From: Corynebacterium sp. HMSC05H05
Lineage (GTDB): Bacteria; Actinomycetota; Actinomycetes; Mycobacteriales; Mycobacteriaceae
Direction: 5' to 3'
Length of the DNA stretch: 64,000 bases
Assembly: GCF_001807265.1 (NCBI RefSeq)
Contig: NZ_KV788410.1
Span: 1 to 64,000 of the forward strand
Below, piece after piece: positions 41,733 through 50,618 of the stretch (the first letter of the stretch is position 1; each line of letters begins with the position of its first letter). Under the pieces are notes generated by a model. That model searched no databases. It was not told the DNA's origin and saw nothing but the letters and a program-made list of their open reading frames with translations. The translations under genes were made by a program, and so were the position numbers.

Positions 41733-42008
41733 ATGGGAAGGTTGCTACTCCTCGCATTGGTCGTCCTGGCCGCCGTGCTGCTCTGGCGCGCGTTCGGCCC
41801 CGGCTCCGCCGAGCGCTACGGGTCGCTGCGCGGCGGTTCGCAGCGGCAGGTGGAGCAGAAACCCGTTATCAAGGGGCCGGACGACGACGAAGAGTTCCTC
41901 TGGAACATCGAAAAGAACCGGTTCAAGGAGCGCCGCGCGCGTGAAGAGGCCGAGCGCAAGCGCAGGGAGGAAGAAGAACGCCGCCGGCGCCGCGACGACA
42001 GCGGCTAG
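41733..42008 (+). CDS. Small membrane-anchored protein with charged tail
   Basis: 91 residues. One N-terminal helix (residues 3-22), then a soluble region ending in a highly charged Arg/Glu helix (KERRARE, KRREEEERRRRR). Probably a single-pass protein with a cytoplasmic coiled-coil tail. Function unknown. Followed by a perfect 11-bp hairpin (42024-42050). Confidence 0.6.
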   Translation: MGRLLLLALVVLAAVLLWRAFGPGSAERYGSLRGGSQRQVEQKPVIKGPDDDEEFLWNIEKNRFKERRAREEAERKRREEEERRRRRDDSG

Positions 42009-42307
42009 GTGGCCCCTGTCCAGATTTGTTCACTAGCCCAGTGAACAAATTCGGGTTTTGGGCCCATTTCGCGGGGCGGCGAGCTCCATTTCCCCAGGTC
42101 GCTACCCGGTCACCCGGAATTTGTTCACCCGGGACGAGCCTGAGAGTGAACGAATTTCGAACGGGCGCCGGGTTCCTGACAAATCACGGCAGCCGTTTGC
42201 GCCGACCTGGGCAGATAGGGGCGCTCTGACAGATTCCGCCGCGGAGTGTCAGCGGCGGGGGCGGAACGCGGCCGGGAGGCCCAGGCGCGGCGGCCGGCGG
42301 CCCGCCC
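42009..42307. repeat. Intergenic block of hairpins with half of a dispersed inverted repeat
   Basis: No gene. ATTTGTTCACT (42024-42034) and AGTGAACAAAT (42040-42050) form an 11-bp stem, a likely terminator. A second, looser TTTGTTCAC/GTGAACGAA pair lies at about 42118-42155. Bases 42175-42244 match, inverted, 50441-50510; 27 bases (42185-42211) are identical. CTGACAAAT and CTGACAGAT occur as direct repeats at its ends. Confidence 0.75.
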
Positions 42308-42565
42308 CTACGCCTCGGTGAACCCCACCCGCAGGCCGAGCTCGGCCGCCACGGCGATGACCTTCTCCCAGCGCACGCCGGCGCCGCCGTGCTCGATGGT
42401 GTGCAGGGTGGAGCGGGACACCCCGGCGGCGTCGGCGACGTCCTGTTGGAGGCGGCCGGCGGAGCGGCGCCGGGACGCGATTTGCTCCCCCAGGGCGATC
42501 AGCACCGGGTCGTCGCTGGCGGGTTTGCCCTGTTTGTTGCGGGGTTTGTGGTGGGCGTCGCTCAT
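42308..42565 (-). CDS. Small Xre-type helix-turn-helix regulator
   Basis: 85 residues. HTH at about residues 38-62: RLQQDVADAAGVSRSTLHTI. The rest is a short helical tail. The ATG overlaps the galE stop by 4 bases, so it is co-translated with galE. It could be an autoregulator of the operon or an orphan antitoxin-like protein. No toxin gene beside it. Confidence 0.7.
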   Translation of the reverse strand: MSDAHHKPRNKQGKPASDDPVLIALGEQIASRRRSAGRLQQDVADAAGVSRSTLHTIEHGGAGVRWEKVIAVAAELGLRVGFTEA

Positions 42566-43578
42566 CGGCCCGCCTCCTTCAGTCCGGCTTCCTCGGCCAA
42601 CACTGCGGGCAGTTTCTCGGACCAGGCGAGGGAGTCGCGGACGCCGTCGACAAGCGAGCGCTCCACGGACCACCCCAGCACCTCGCGGGCCTTGCCGGTG
42701 CGCGACGCGCAGCCGACCACGTCGCCGGGGCGGGCGGGGCCGGTGCGGACCTCGAGTGGCGTGCCGGTGGCTTCGCCGAACGCCTCGGCCAGCTCGAAGA
42801 CGGTGGTGCCCTGGCCGGTGCCGAGGTTGATCACCTCGTAGCCGGAGCTGGCCACAACGGAGTCGAAGCGCTGCAGCACCGCCACGTGCGCGCGGGCGAG
42901 GTCCCAGACGTGGATGTAGTCGCGCAAGCCGGAGCCGTCGCGGGTGGGCCACTCCACGCCGGTGACGGTGAAGGGCTCGCCGGCGGCGTGCGCCTCGATC
43001 ATCTTGCCCAGCGCGTGGGTGGGGTGCGGGTTTTGCAGGCCGGTGCGAAGTGCAGGGTCCGCGCCGATAGGGTTGAAGTAACGCAGCGCCACCACCCCGA
43101 GGGATCCCGTGGCGGCGGTGTCGCGCAACACCCGCTCAAGCAGCCACTTCGACGCCGCGTAGGGGCTCTGGGGATCGACCGGGCTGGCCTCGTCCACCAT
43201 GTAATCTGGGCCCGGCTCGTACATGGACGCGGTGGAGGACAGCACGAAGCGGCGCACGCCGTGCCGCTCCAGCACCTGCAGCAGCGTGATGGCTTTGCCC
43301 ACGTTGTTGTCGTAATAGGCCAGCGGCTGCTCAACGGACTCCGGCACGACGATTTTGGCGGCGCAGTGGATCACCGCGTCGATGTCGTGCTCCGTGAACA
43401 CCCGATCCAGCAAATCAACGTCAGCGATGTCACCCTCGTAGCAGGCGAAGCGCTCGCCGAAGACGCGCAGGCCCGTGGAGAAATCGTCCAAGATCACTGG
43501 GGTGATCCCGGCGTCCGCGCAGCACGACGCAATGGAAGAGCCGATGTAACCGGCGCCGCCGGTGATCAGGACTTTCAT
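42562..43578 (-). CDS. galE: UDP-glucose 4-epimerase
   Basis: 338 residues, short-chain dehydrogenase fold. NAD motif ITGGAGYIGSSIAS (residues 5-18), catalytic SSTASMYEP and SPYAASKWLLE (YxxxK). Interconverts UDP-glucose and UDP-galactose, which in this lineage supplies arabinogalactan of the cell wall. ATG overlaps the ccsB stop by one base (TAATG), an unexpected coupling to cytochrome c maturation genes. Confidence 0.92.
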   Translation of the reverse strand: MKVLITGGAGYIGSSIASCCADAGITPVILDDFSTGLRVFGERFACYEGDIADVDLLDRVFTEHDIDAVIHCAAKIVVPESVEQPLAYYDNNVGKAITLLQVLERHGVRRFVLSSTASMYEPGPDYMVDEASPVDPQSPYAASKWLLERVLRDTAATGSLGVVALRYFNPIGADPALRTGLQNPHPTHALGKMIEAHAAGEPFTVTGVEWPTRDGSGLRDYIHVWDLARAHVAVLQRFDSVVASSGYEVINLGTGQGTTVFELAEAFGEATGTPLEVRTGPARPGDVVGCASRTGKAREVLGWSVERSLVDGVRDSLAWSEKLPAVLAEEAGLKEAGR

Positions 43579-44555
43579 TAGTTCAGCCCCGCGTAGGAGT
43601 GCAGGCCGGCGATCACGGTGTTCACGTACGTCATGTTAAAGATCGTCATGCACAGCGCGAAGACGTTAATCCAAGCGGCAGCGGAAGATTTCCAGCCAGC
43701 CGTCGCGCGTGCGTGGAGGTACGCGGCGTAGAGGATCCAGGTGATCATGGAGACGGTCTCTTTCGCGTCCCAGCCCCAGAAGCGGCCCCACGCCACCTCG
43801 GCCCAAATCGCGCCGAAGACGATGCCGATGCCGAACAGCGGCAGGGTCACCACCGCGGTCTTGTACGCGATCTGGTCCAGCGTCTTCGCGTCCGGCAGGG
43901 GGCGGGCGATCGCGCCGAAGAACCCGTGCTCCTCCCCGCGCGGCTGCCACATGCGCAGCAGGTACAGCAGTGCGAAGACGCCAGAGATGATGCCGATGGA
44001 GGCACCGATGGACACCGTGGAGACGTGCACCGGCTGCCAGTAGGACTGCAGCGCGGGCACCACCGGCGCGGCCTGGATGTGGAACACGGTGGAGTTCAAA
44101 AACATCGCGATGACCATGGGAAACAGCAGCCATGGCCAGACGGTGTGCCAGTTTTTGCGCTGCACCACTACTGCGGCGACGACCATGATCACCGCGGTCA
44201 TGAACAGGATGTACTCGTACAGGTTGCCCAGCGGGAAGCGGTTCGCGGCGAGCCCGCGGGTGACAAACGCCACCAGGTGCAGCGCCACGCCGACCCAGAC
44301 AAGGGCTTGGGTCATGCCTGCCCATTTGCGGGCGTTGGCGATCATGTCCTCGTCGGACTTTTGCTTCTCGACGACCTCCGGTCCCCCCGCGCCAACCAGC
44401 ACCTTCTGCTCTGCCAGGGCCTCGCGTCGCGCCTCGATGACGCTGTTGACGCGGCCGTAGTAGATGAACGCCAGAATCAGCGCCACGATGTAGACAATGA
44501 ACGCGGTGCGGAACGTCAGGTCAGACAGCTCCGCCATGGTTGTATTGACGAGCAT
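43578..44555 (-). CDS. ccsB: System II cytochrome c maturation protein, haem carrier
   Basis: 325 residues, eight to nine membrane helices, CcsA/ResC family. The haem-handling WWD-type motif reads WGRFWGWDAKETVSMITW (about residues 254-271). With ResB it moves haem out and attaches it to apocytochrome c. TAGGTT lies 6 nt before the ATG at 44555, so it may also have its own promoter. The loop after helix 1 contains GPEVVEKQK, one of the peptide readings of the repeated DNA word family. Confidence 0.92.
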   Translation of the reverse strand: MLVNTTMAELSDLTFRTAFIVYIVALILAFIYYGRVNSVIEARREALAEQKVLVGAGGPEVVEKQKSDEDMIANARKWAGMTQALVWVGVALHLVAFVTRGLAANRFPLGNLYEYILFMTAVIMVVAAVVVQRKNWHTVWPWLLFPMVIAMFLNSTVFHIQAAPVVPALQSYWQPVHVSTVSIGASIGIISGVFALLYLLRMWQPRGEEHGFFGAIARPLPDAKTLDQIAYKTAVVTLPLFGIGIVFGAIWAEVAWGRFWGWDAKETVSMITWILYAAYLHARATAGWKSSAAAWINVFALCMTIFNMTYVNTVIAGLHSYAGLN

Positions 44556-44585
44556 GCCCTTAACCTACTCCACTAACCAGTGTAA

Positions 44586-46250
44586 TCAAAGGTCATAGGG
44601 GTTGAACTCCCCCTGCTCAACCTCTTCGTCGTCGGGGTCGAGCCCGAGTATGGCGGCGGCAATGTCGTCGAATTCGCGGCCCCACCCGGCGCGGTCGGTG
44701 CGGGCGAGCCCGGCGATTTCGACCTGGGTGACGGGGCCCTCCCCTACGTCCGAGGTACGAGGACGTAGACGGACCCAGATACGCCGGCGCTTGATCGCCA
44801 GCGAGCCGGCCAGGCCCGCGAGCATCACCGCGGACGCCACCAGCGCCCACACCTGCGTCGGGTCGCGGGAGATTTGGTAGTTGGCGTATTCGGCGGCGCC
44901 GTCGAAACGCACCTTCACCTCGCCGTCGCCGGTGTCCACGGTGGCTTCGGAGCCGGGGGTGAGCTGGACGCGGGAGACTTTTTCCAGGCGTCCGTCGGCG
45001 ACCAGGGACTGGTCCAGCACGAAGATGTTTTGCGGCCGGCCGGTGTCCAAGCCGGCGTCGCCGACGTAGACGTCCACGGACACTGCCGGGTCGTCCATGG
45101 AGGGGAACGCGGACTGCAGCTGGTCGCCGTTCGGCCCGGCCCAGCCGGCGGTGGGCGCGAAGTTGCCCTCGATGGCGATCTGGTGCTGGCGGCGCTCCGT
45201 TAGGTCCGGGTACATGCCGGCGGGCGGGTCGAAGCGCATCACGCCGGAGGACAGGAACGTGAACACGTCGGTGGGCCGGAACTGCACCATCTGGGTGCGG
45301 GTCTCCCCGTTCGGCCACGTCAGCGTCACCTGCGGGGCGAAGCCGTGCCCTTGCAGGTAGACACGGTCGCCGCCCACGCGCAGCGGGTGGTTCACCGCCA
45401 GGCTCGTGGGCGTCCACTCCTCCTGCGGGACCGACAGGTCGTCGGTGTAGGTGATGTCGGAGGAGAACTCGTTGGCCTGCCCGTTATTCAGGTAGGTGGC
45501 CGAGAAGTTCTGGGATTCGAAGCAAAACGGGGTCAGGCCGGTGCCGTCGAAAAGCGGGCCTGCCCGGAAGACGTCGAAGTTGGCGGGCGAAGTGTTGCAG
45601 AACACCCGCGATTGCTCCACCGGCACCGCGGATTCGGCCTCGGAGTTGGTGACCACGATGACCTGGCCTTCGTAGAAGACCATGCGGCCGGCCACGAAGG
45701 TGAGGATCATGGCGACGATGCCGATGTGGAAAATCAGGTTCATCAGCTCGCGGGTGTAGCCGCGCTCCGCGGAAATCGAGAACGCCCCGGCGCGGTCCTC
45801 GTCCGGTTTGTAGGACGCCACGTGCCAGCGTTTCAGCTGCTTGCGCAACTGCTTCTCGACGTCCTCCGGCGCCCCCGCAACCTCCCCCTCCACGTGGTGC
45901 GGCATGCGCCCCAAGTACTTGGGCGCGCGCGTCGGCTTGGCCTTGTACGCGCGCCAGTGGTCGATGGAGCGCGGGATGATGCAGCCGACCAGGGAGATGG
46001 TCAGCAGCAGGATGATGGCGAGGAACCACGTGGACTGGAAGACGTCGAAAAGCTGCAGCTTGTCGTAGATGGGGCCGGTGGTGGGGTTGGCCTTGAGGTA
46101 GTCGTCCACCAGCGAGGACGACACGGTGCGCTGCGGCAGAAGCGCGCCCGGGATGGACGCCACGGCCAGCACGAACAGCAGCATCAGCGCGGTGCGCATG
46201 CTGGTGAGCCAGTGCCACGCCTTTTTCAGCCAGGTCTGTGCCGTCTTCAT
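44586..46250 (-). CDS. resB: System II cytochrome c maturation protein ResB
   Basis: 554 residues. Three N-terminal membrane helices (about 15-35, 70-95, 165-190), a large extracytoplasmic domain, and a last helix near residue 470. Matches ResB, partner of CcsB/ResC in holocytochrome c synthetase. Starts one base after the ccdA stop region, so it is co-transcribed with tlpA and ccdA. Confidence 0.92.
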   Translation of the reverse strand: MKTAQTWLKKAWHWLTSMRTALMLLFVLAVASIPGALLPQRTVSSSLVDDYLKANPTTGPIYDKLQLFDVFQSTWFLAIILLLTISLVGCIIPRSIDHWRAYKAKPTRAPKYLGRMPHHVEGEVAGAPEDVEKQLRKQLKRWHVASYKPDEDRAGAFSISAERGYTRELMNLIFHIGIVAMILTFVAGRMVFYEGQVIVVTNSEAESAVPVEQSRVFCNTSPANFDVFRAGPLFDGTGLTPFCFESQNFSATYLNNGQANEFSSDITYTDDLSVPQEEWTPTSLAVNHPLRVGGDRVYLQGHGFAPQVTLTWPNGETRTQMVQFRPTDVFTFLSSGVMRFDPPAGMYPDLTERRQHQIAIEGNFAPTAGWAGPNGDQLQSAFPSMDDPAVSVDVYVGDAGLDTGRPQNIFVLDQSLVADGRLEKVSRVQLTPGSEATVDTGDGEVKVRFDGAAEYANYQISRDPTQVWALVASAVMLAGLAGSLAIKRRRIWVRLRPRTSDVGEGPVTQVEIAGLARTDRAGWGREFDDIAAAILGLDPDDEEVEQGEFNPYDL

Positions 46251-47024
46251 TTAGATGATCGTCCCTCCGAATCCGTCGACGAGTTGGCGCGACCAACCGA
46301 TAAACACGTCCCAGGCGCCGGTGAGCAGCATGATGCCGACAACGATCATGGCGACCCCGCCGGCGATCTGGATGCCGCGGGAGTGGCGGCGCAGCACGTC
46401 GATGCTGCGCACGGCCTTTGACGAGCCGAACGCGACAAGCAGAAACGGCAAACCCAGCCCGATGCAGTACGCGATGACGAGCAGCACGCCGCGCGCCGCG
46501 GTGAAGCCCTGGGTGCCCACGGACACCGAGATGATGGCGCCCAGCGTCGGCCCCAGGCACGGTGTCCAGCCGAGCGCAAAGATCCCGCCGAGCAGGGGCG
46601 CGCCGATGATAGTGGTCCATTTCTTCGGCTGGAAGCGGGTGTCTTTTTGCAGCGCGGGCACAGCCCCCATGAACACCAGGCCCATGAGGATGGTGACCAC
46701 CCCGCCGATGCGGGTGAGCGTCTGCGCGTTGAGCGCGATGGCGCTGACCGCGCCGAACACCGTGACGGTGGCAAGCAGAAACACGACGGTGAACCCGGCG
46801 ATGAACAGCAGGGCGGCACCGGCAACCGCCCAGTGTTTGCGGGACACGCGGGGCCCGTCCTCCTCAAACGTCATCTCGCCCCCGACCACGCCGGTCAGGT
46901 ACGAGATGTAGCCCGGCACCAGCGGGACCACGCACGGGGAGGCGAAGGAGACTAACCCGGCAACCGCGGCGGCGAGCAGGCCGAGCAGCAGCGGGCCGTC
47001 GGCGACAAGATCGGCGAAGCCCAC
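46251..47024 (-). CDS. ccdA: Thiol-disulphide electron carrier CcdA
   Basis: 257 residues, six membrane helices. Two functional cysteines lie in FASPCVVPLVPGY and LGWTPCLGPTLGA. Carries reducing power from cytoplasmic thioredoxin across the membrane to the TlpA-like protein, keeping the CxxCH motif of apocytochrome c reduced. Directly abuts tlpA and resB. Confidence 0.93.
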   Translation of the reverse strand: MGFADLVADGPLLLGLLAAAVAGLVSFASPCVVPLVPGYISYLTGVVGGEMTFEEDGPRVSRKHWAVAGAALLFIAGFTVVFLLATVTVFGAVSAIALNAQTLTRIGGVVTILMGLVFMGAVPALQKDTRFQPKKWTTIIGAPLLGGIFALGWTPCLGPTLGAIISVSVGTQGFTAARGVLLVIAYCIGLGLPFLLVAFGSSKAVRSIDVLRRHSRGIQIAGGVAMIVVGIMLLTGAWDVFIGWSRQLVDGFGGTII

Positions 47025-47597
47025 CTAGGCCTCCCCGTCGAGGCGGTCGATGACCTCGAGCAGATCGTCCGCGGTGATCTCACGGAGGAACACCGCCGCC
47101 GGGCGGTGCTGCTTGTCCAGCACGATCGTCGTCGGGATCACCGAGGACGGCACGCCGCCCAAGTTGGCGGCGGTCTTAAACGGCGGGTCGTAGATGGACG
47201 GGTAGGTCACCCCGTTATCCGCCAGGAAATCCCGCGCGATCTGCGGGTTCGGGTCGCGTACGTTGATGCCCAGCACCGTGCCGGAGTTCTGCTCCTGCAA
47301 ATGCTCGTGCACCTGCTGCAAGTCGTCCACTTCCGCGCGGCACGGCGCGCACCACTGGCCCCACGCGTTGAGCACAACGATCTCGCCCTCGAAATCACTC
47401 AGGGCGATGGTCTGGCCTTCGTCGAGAAGCGACTCGCCCTCGAAGCCGGCCAGGGGCTTGCGGTCCGCCTCCTCGTAGAAGATTTCAGTCTGCCCGCCCG
47501 GCGAGTGGAACGCGAAGTTGCCGCCGTTGTCCGCGCCGGAGCAGGCTGTCAGCAAAAGCGCGGCCGCACAAAGCGGCGCGGCGAAAAGCTTGCGCAT
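47025..47597 (-). CDS. tlpA: TlpA/ResA-type thioredoxin lipoprotein
   Basis: 190 residues. Lipobox LTAC after a short signal (Cys about residue 19). Thioredoxin domain with active site WGQWCAPCRAEV and cis-Pro in SSVIPTTIVLD. Extracytoplasmic reductant for cytochrome c maturation, fed by CcdA. The ATG at 47597 follows GAGAGGTACT; a TTG at 47609 is less likely. Confidence 0.92.
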   Translation of the reverse strand: MRKLFAAPLCAAALLLTACSGADNGGNFAFHSPGGQTEIFYEEADRKPLAGFEGESLLDEGQTIALSDFEGEIVVLNAWGQWCAPCRAEVDDLQQVHEHLQEQNSGTVLGINVRDPNPQIARDFLADNGVTYPSIYDPPFKTAANLGGVPSSVIPTTIVLDKQHRPAAVFLREITADDLLEVIDRLDGEA

Positions 47598-47605
47598 AGT
47601 ACCTC

Positions 47606-48208
47606 TCAAATGTGCTGGGCAGGAGTGCTGTAGGCCCAGTCAACAACACTGCCGCCGTCAAACACAAGTGAGGTCACACTCGCCAGGTCGCAGTTGCGGC
47701 TCGCGTGCGCCAGGCGCTTGCCCTGCACGTGGCGCTGCACCATCACAATCGGCAGCTGGTGGCTGACCATCACAGCCTCGTGACCCTCGGCCTTGTTGCG
47801 GGCGTCCTCGACCGCGGACCACATGCGCTCGAAGATCTCCTGGTAGGGCTCGCCCCAGCTCGGCTCGAACGGGTTGGTCATGTGCCGCCAGCGGATCGGG
47901 TTGATCAGCTGCGAGCGCCACCCCTTCGTGCGCAGGCCCTCAAAGGTGTTGCCCGCCTCCAGGATGTCCTCGCGGGTGTCCACCTCGCAGCCGGTGACCT
48001 CCGCGATCGGGCGCGCCGTTTCCTGCGCGCGCTCCAGCGGGCTCGCCGCCAGGTAGACCACGTCGCGGCCGCGGAAGAATTTCGAGGTGGCCACAGCCAT
48101 GGAGTTGCCGCGGGAAGACAGGTGGTAGCCCGGCATGCGCCCGTAGAGGATCTTCTTCGGGTTGTACACCTCGCCGTGGCGCACCAGGTGCACCGTCGTC
48201 TTCGTCAT
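47606..48208 (-). CDS. Histidine phosphatase family protein
   Basis: 200 residues. Catalytic LVRHGEVYNP (RHG, about residues 8-17) and second His in AVMVSHQLPI. Phosphoglycerate-mutase-like phosphatase of broad specificity. It lies between hemL and tlpA without gaps, so it is part of the haem and cytochrome block. Substrate unknown. Confidence 0.88.
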   Translation of the reverse strand: MTKTTVHLVRHGEVYNPKKILYGRMPGYHLSSRGNSMAVATSKFFRGRDVVYLAASPLERAQETARPIAEVTGCEVDTREDILEAGNTFEGLRTKGWRSQLINPIRWRHMTNPFEPSWGEPYQEIFERMWSAVEDARNKAEGHEAVMVSHQLPIVMVQRHVQGKRLAHASRNCDLASVTSLVFDGGSVVDWAYSTPAQHI

Positions 48209-49534
48209 TTAGGCCTCCGCGGGTTTAGCCGCCGCGGCGGCCTTCGCGGCGCCGCGCAGTGCGTCCTCGATGCGGCCGAAGTCCTCGTCCGTCAGGGCGG
48301 TGGAGACGAACCAGGTCTCAAACGCGCTCGGCGGCGCGTACACGCCAGCGTCCAGCAGTGCGTGGAAGAACGGGGCGTAGCGGAACGTGTCGGCGGCCTG
48401 CATGTCGGCGAAGTTGTGTCCCTCGCCCTCGCCGAACCGGATGGAGAGCATGGTCGCTGCGCGTTGGATGTGGTGGGTGACGCCTTCGGCCGTGAGGGCG
48501 TCGTGAAGCAAACGCTCCAGCAAATCCGCGTTGTTGTTCAGCGTGGGGTAGATGTCCTCGCTGGCCAACTCGAGCGAGGCCAGGCCGGATGCCATCGCCA
48601 CCGGGTTACCGGACAGGGTGCCCGCCTGGTAGACGGGGCCGTTCGGTGCGAGGTGCTCCATGATGTCGCGGCGGCCGCCGAACGCCGCCGCCGGCATGCC
48701 ACCGGAGACGACCTTGCCAAAGGTGGTCAAGTCGCCCGCGACGTTGTCCACGCCAAACCAGCCGGCGTAGGAGGTGCGGAAACCGGTCATCACCTCATCG
48801 AGGATCAGCAGCGCGCCGTTGAGGTGCGCGAGCTCCTTGAGCTTGGCGTTGAAGTCGTTCTGCGGGGCGACGGTGCCCATGTTGCCCGCGGCCGCTTCGG
48901 CGATGACCGCGGCGATCTCGCCCTCGTTCTCGCGGAACGCGCGCTCCACGGCCTCAATGTCGTTGTACGGCACCACGATGGTGTCCTGCGCCTGCGCGCC
49001 CGTGACACCCGGGGAATCCGGCAGGGAGAACGTGGCGATGCCGGAGCCCGCGGACGCCAGCAGCGCGTCGACGTGGCCGTGGTAGCAGCCCTCGAACTTG
49101 ATGATCTTCGGCCGACCCGTGAACCCGCGCGCCAGACGCACCGCGGACATGGTGGCCTCCGTGCCGGAGTTGACCATGCGCACCTCTTCCACCGACGTGC
49201 GCTTGACAATGTGCTCCGCGATCTGGATCTCCGCCTCCGTGGGTGCACCGAAGCTCAGGCCGTTGCGCAGGGCTTTCTCCACGGCTTCGACGATCTTCGG
49301 GTGGGCGTTGCCGTGCACCATCGGGCCCCAGGAGCACACCAGGTCCACGTACGAGTTGCCGTCCACGTCCACAAGCTTCGAGCCGTGCGCGCTCTGGATG
49401 AAGCGGGTCTGCCCGCCCACCGAGCCGAAACCGCGCACCGGCGAGTTCACGCCGCCCGGGGTGGTTTTCTGCGCTCGCTCGAACAGTTCGTGCGAGCGCT
49501 GGGTGTTAGCTGAAGTCGGCTTTTCCGCAGTCAT
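48209..49534 (-). CDS. hemL: Glutamate-1-semialdehyde 2,1-aminomutase
   Basis: 441 residues, PLP fold type I. The PLP lysine is in [14 protein letters not shown] and the metal/PLP Asp in [11 protein letters not shown]. Converts glutamate-1-semialdehyde to 5-aminolevulinate in the C5 haem pathway, taking the product of HemA. TAGGAT 8 nt before the ATG overlaps the -10 of the divergent gene. Confidence 0.95.
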   Translation of the reverse strand: MTAEKPTSANTQRSHELFERAQKTTPGGVNSPVRGFGSVGGQTRFIQSAHGSKLVDVDGNSYVDLVCSWGPMVHGNAHPKIVEAVEKALRNGLSFGAPTEAEIQIAEHIVKRTSVEEVRMVNSGTEATMSAVRLARGFTGRPKIIKFEGCYHGHVDALLASAGSGIATFSLPDSPGVTGAQAQDTIVVPYNDIEAVERAFRENEGEIAAVIAEAAAGNMGTVAPQNDFNAKLKELAHLNGALLILDEVMTGFRTSYAGWFGVDNVAGDLTTFGKVVSGGMPAAAFGGRRDIMEHLAPNGPVYQAGTLSGNPVAMASGLASLELASEDIYPTLNNNADLLERLLHDALTAEGVTHHIQRAATMLSIRFGEGEGHNFADMQAADTFRYAPFFHALLDAGVYAPPSAFETWFVSTALTDEDFGRIEDALRGAAKAAAAAKPAEA

Positions 49535-49541
49535 GGTTGTC

Positions 49542-49548
49542 TATCCTA
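49542..49548. promoter_or_regulatory. Overlapping divergent -10 boxes (hemL and dehydrogenase gene)
   Basis: TATCCT (plus, 49542-49547, 7 nt before 49555) and TAGGAT (minus, 49548-49543, 8 nt before 49534) share five bases. Only one polymerase can occupy the site at a time. Confidence 0.5.
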
Positions 49549-49554
49549 GGCCAT

Positions 49555-50391
49555 ATGAAAATCGCGTTTTTAGGCCTCGGCCGCATGGGCACGGAGCTCG
49601 CGCTCAAGCTCGTCGACGACCACGAACTGACCGTATGGAACCGCACCGCAGAGAAGACCGAACCGCTGGTCTCACGCGGAGCTAACGCTGCTTCGACCCC
49701 CGCCGAGGCGGTCGAGGGCGCCGAGCTGGTGATCACCTGCCTGTTCGGCCCCGACATCGTGCGCGAGGTAGTGATCGAGCCCGCGCTGATCCCCGACGGC
49801 GTGACCTGGGCCGATGCCACCACCATCTCGCCCGCGGACGCTGCCGCCTTCGCCGACGCCGTGCCCGGCTACGTGCACACCCCGGTCGTCGGCTCGCTCC
49901 CGCCCGCGCGCGCTGGCAAGCTCGGCGTGTATGTCGGAGGCGCCGATGCCTCTCGACGTTCTAAAGTCGCCGACGTCGTCGCCCCCTGGGCCGCCGCCGA
50001 CCCCGAGCGCCTGAAGGAGGTGGACACCGCCGCCGGCGCCGCCGTGGGCAAACTGCTGGCCAACCTCGCCCTGGCCGTGACCATCGAAGGGTTCAAGGAA
50101 GCCCTGGTCCTGGGCGAATCCCAGGGGCTGTCGGAAGAGCAGGTGGTGGACATGCTCGGCTCCACCGGCCTGGAGTTCATCGTGAACATGAAGTCGCCGT
50201 TCCTTTTGGGTGAGCGCTCTACCTCGCCCGGTGATTTCACCGCCGACGCCATCGCCAAGGACGCCCGCCTGATGCTCGCGTCCTCGGACCAGGACCTGCC
50301 CGCCGTCTCCGCCGCCCTGGCGTCGTTGGAGGCGCAGCAGGACGCCGGCCACGGCGACGAGGACTTCTCCACCGTCGTGGTCAACCGCTAG
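49555..50391 (+). CDS. NAD-binding beta-hydroxyacid dehydrogenase
   Basis: 278 residues. IAFLGLGRMGTELALKL (residues 3-19) is the NADP-binding start of the 6-phosphogluconate/3-hydroxyisobutyrate dehydrogenase superfamily; the catalytic Lys is in GAAVGKLLANLAL. VHTPVVGSLPPARAGKLGVYVGG carries the substrate loop. Specific substrate unknown. The only plus-strand gene inside the 42-63 kb minus-strand block. Confidence 0.85.
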   Translation: MKIAFLGLGRMGTELALKLVDDHELTVWNRTAEKTEPLVSRGANAASTPAEAVEGAELVITCLFGPDIVREVVIEPALIPDGVTWADATTISPADAAAFADAVPGYVHTPVVGSLPPARAGKLGVYVGGADASRRSKVADVVAPWAAADPERLKEVDTAAGAAVGKLLANLALAVTIEGFKEALVLGESQGLSEEQVVDMLGSTGLEFIVNMKSPFLLGERSTSPGDFTADAIAKDARLMLASSDQDLPAVSAALASLEAQQDAGHGDEDFSTVVVNR

Positions 50392-50618
50392 CCCAAATTG
50401 ATTCACCGGCGAGTGAATAGATCCCCCGCGTTCTGACGGATCGCGGCTGAATCTGTCAGGTGGCCCCCATCGCCCCAGGTCGGCGCAAACGGCTGCCGTG
50501 ATCTGTCAGGACCCCTTCGGTCCAACGACGCGAAAGTCGAGTCCGGGAGGTCGAGTCCGGGCCTAAAACAGGGCGAACTCGACCTCCGCCGCTCGACTTT
50601 CGGCGCCGCCCGGCCCCG
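50392..50618. repeat. Convergent intergenic region with nested palindromes
   Basis: ATTCAC/GTGAAT dyad (50401-50418), then the partner (50441-50510) of the dispersed inverted repeat at 42175-42244. Then nested stems: CGAAAGTCGAG (50531-50541) with CTCGACTTTCG (50592-50602), inside which AGGTCGAGT (50548-50556) pairs with ACTCGACCT (50577-50585). The last could be a strong bidirectional terminator. Confidence 0.75.

Noticed and set aside
47705..49513. 602-codon plus-strand frame opposite hemL
   Set aside because: His/Arg/Val-rich antisense translation of hemL and the phosphatase gene.
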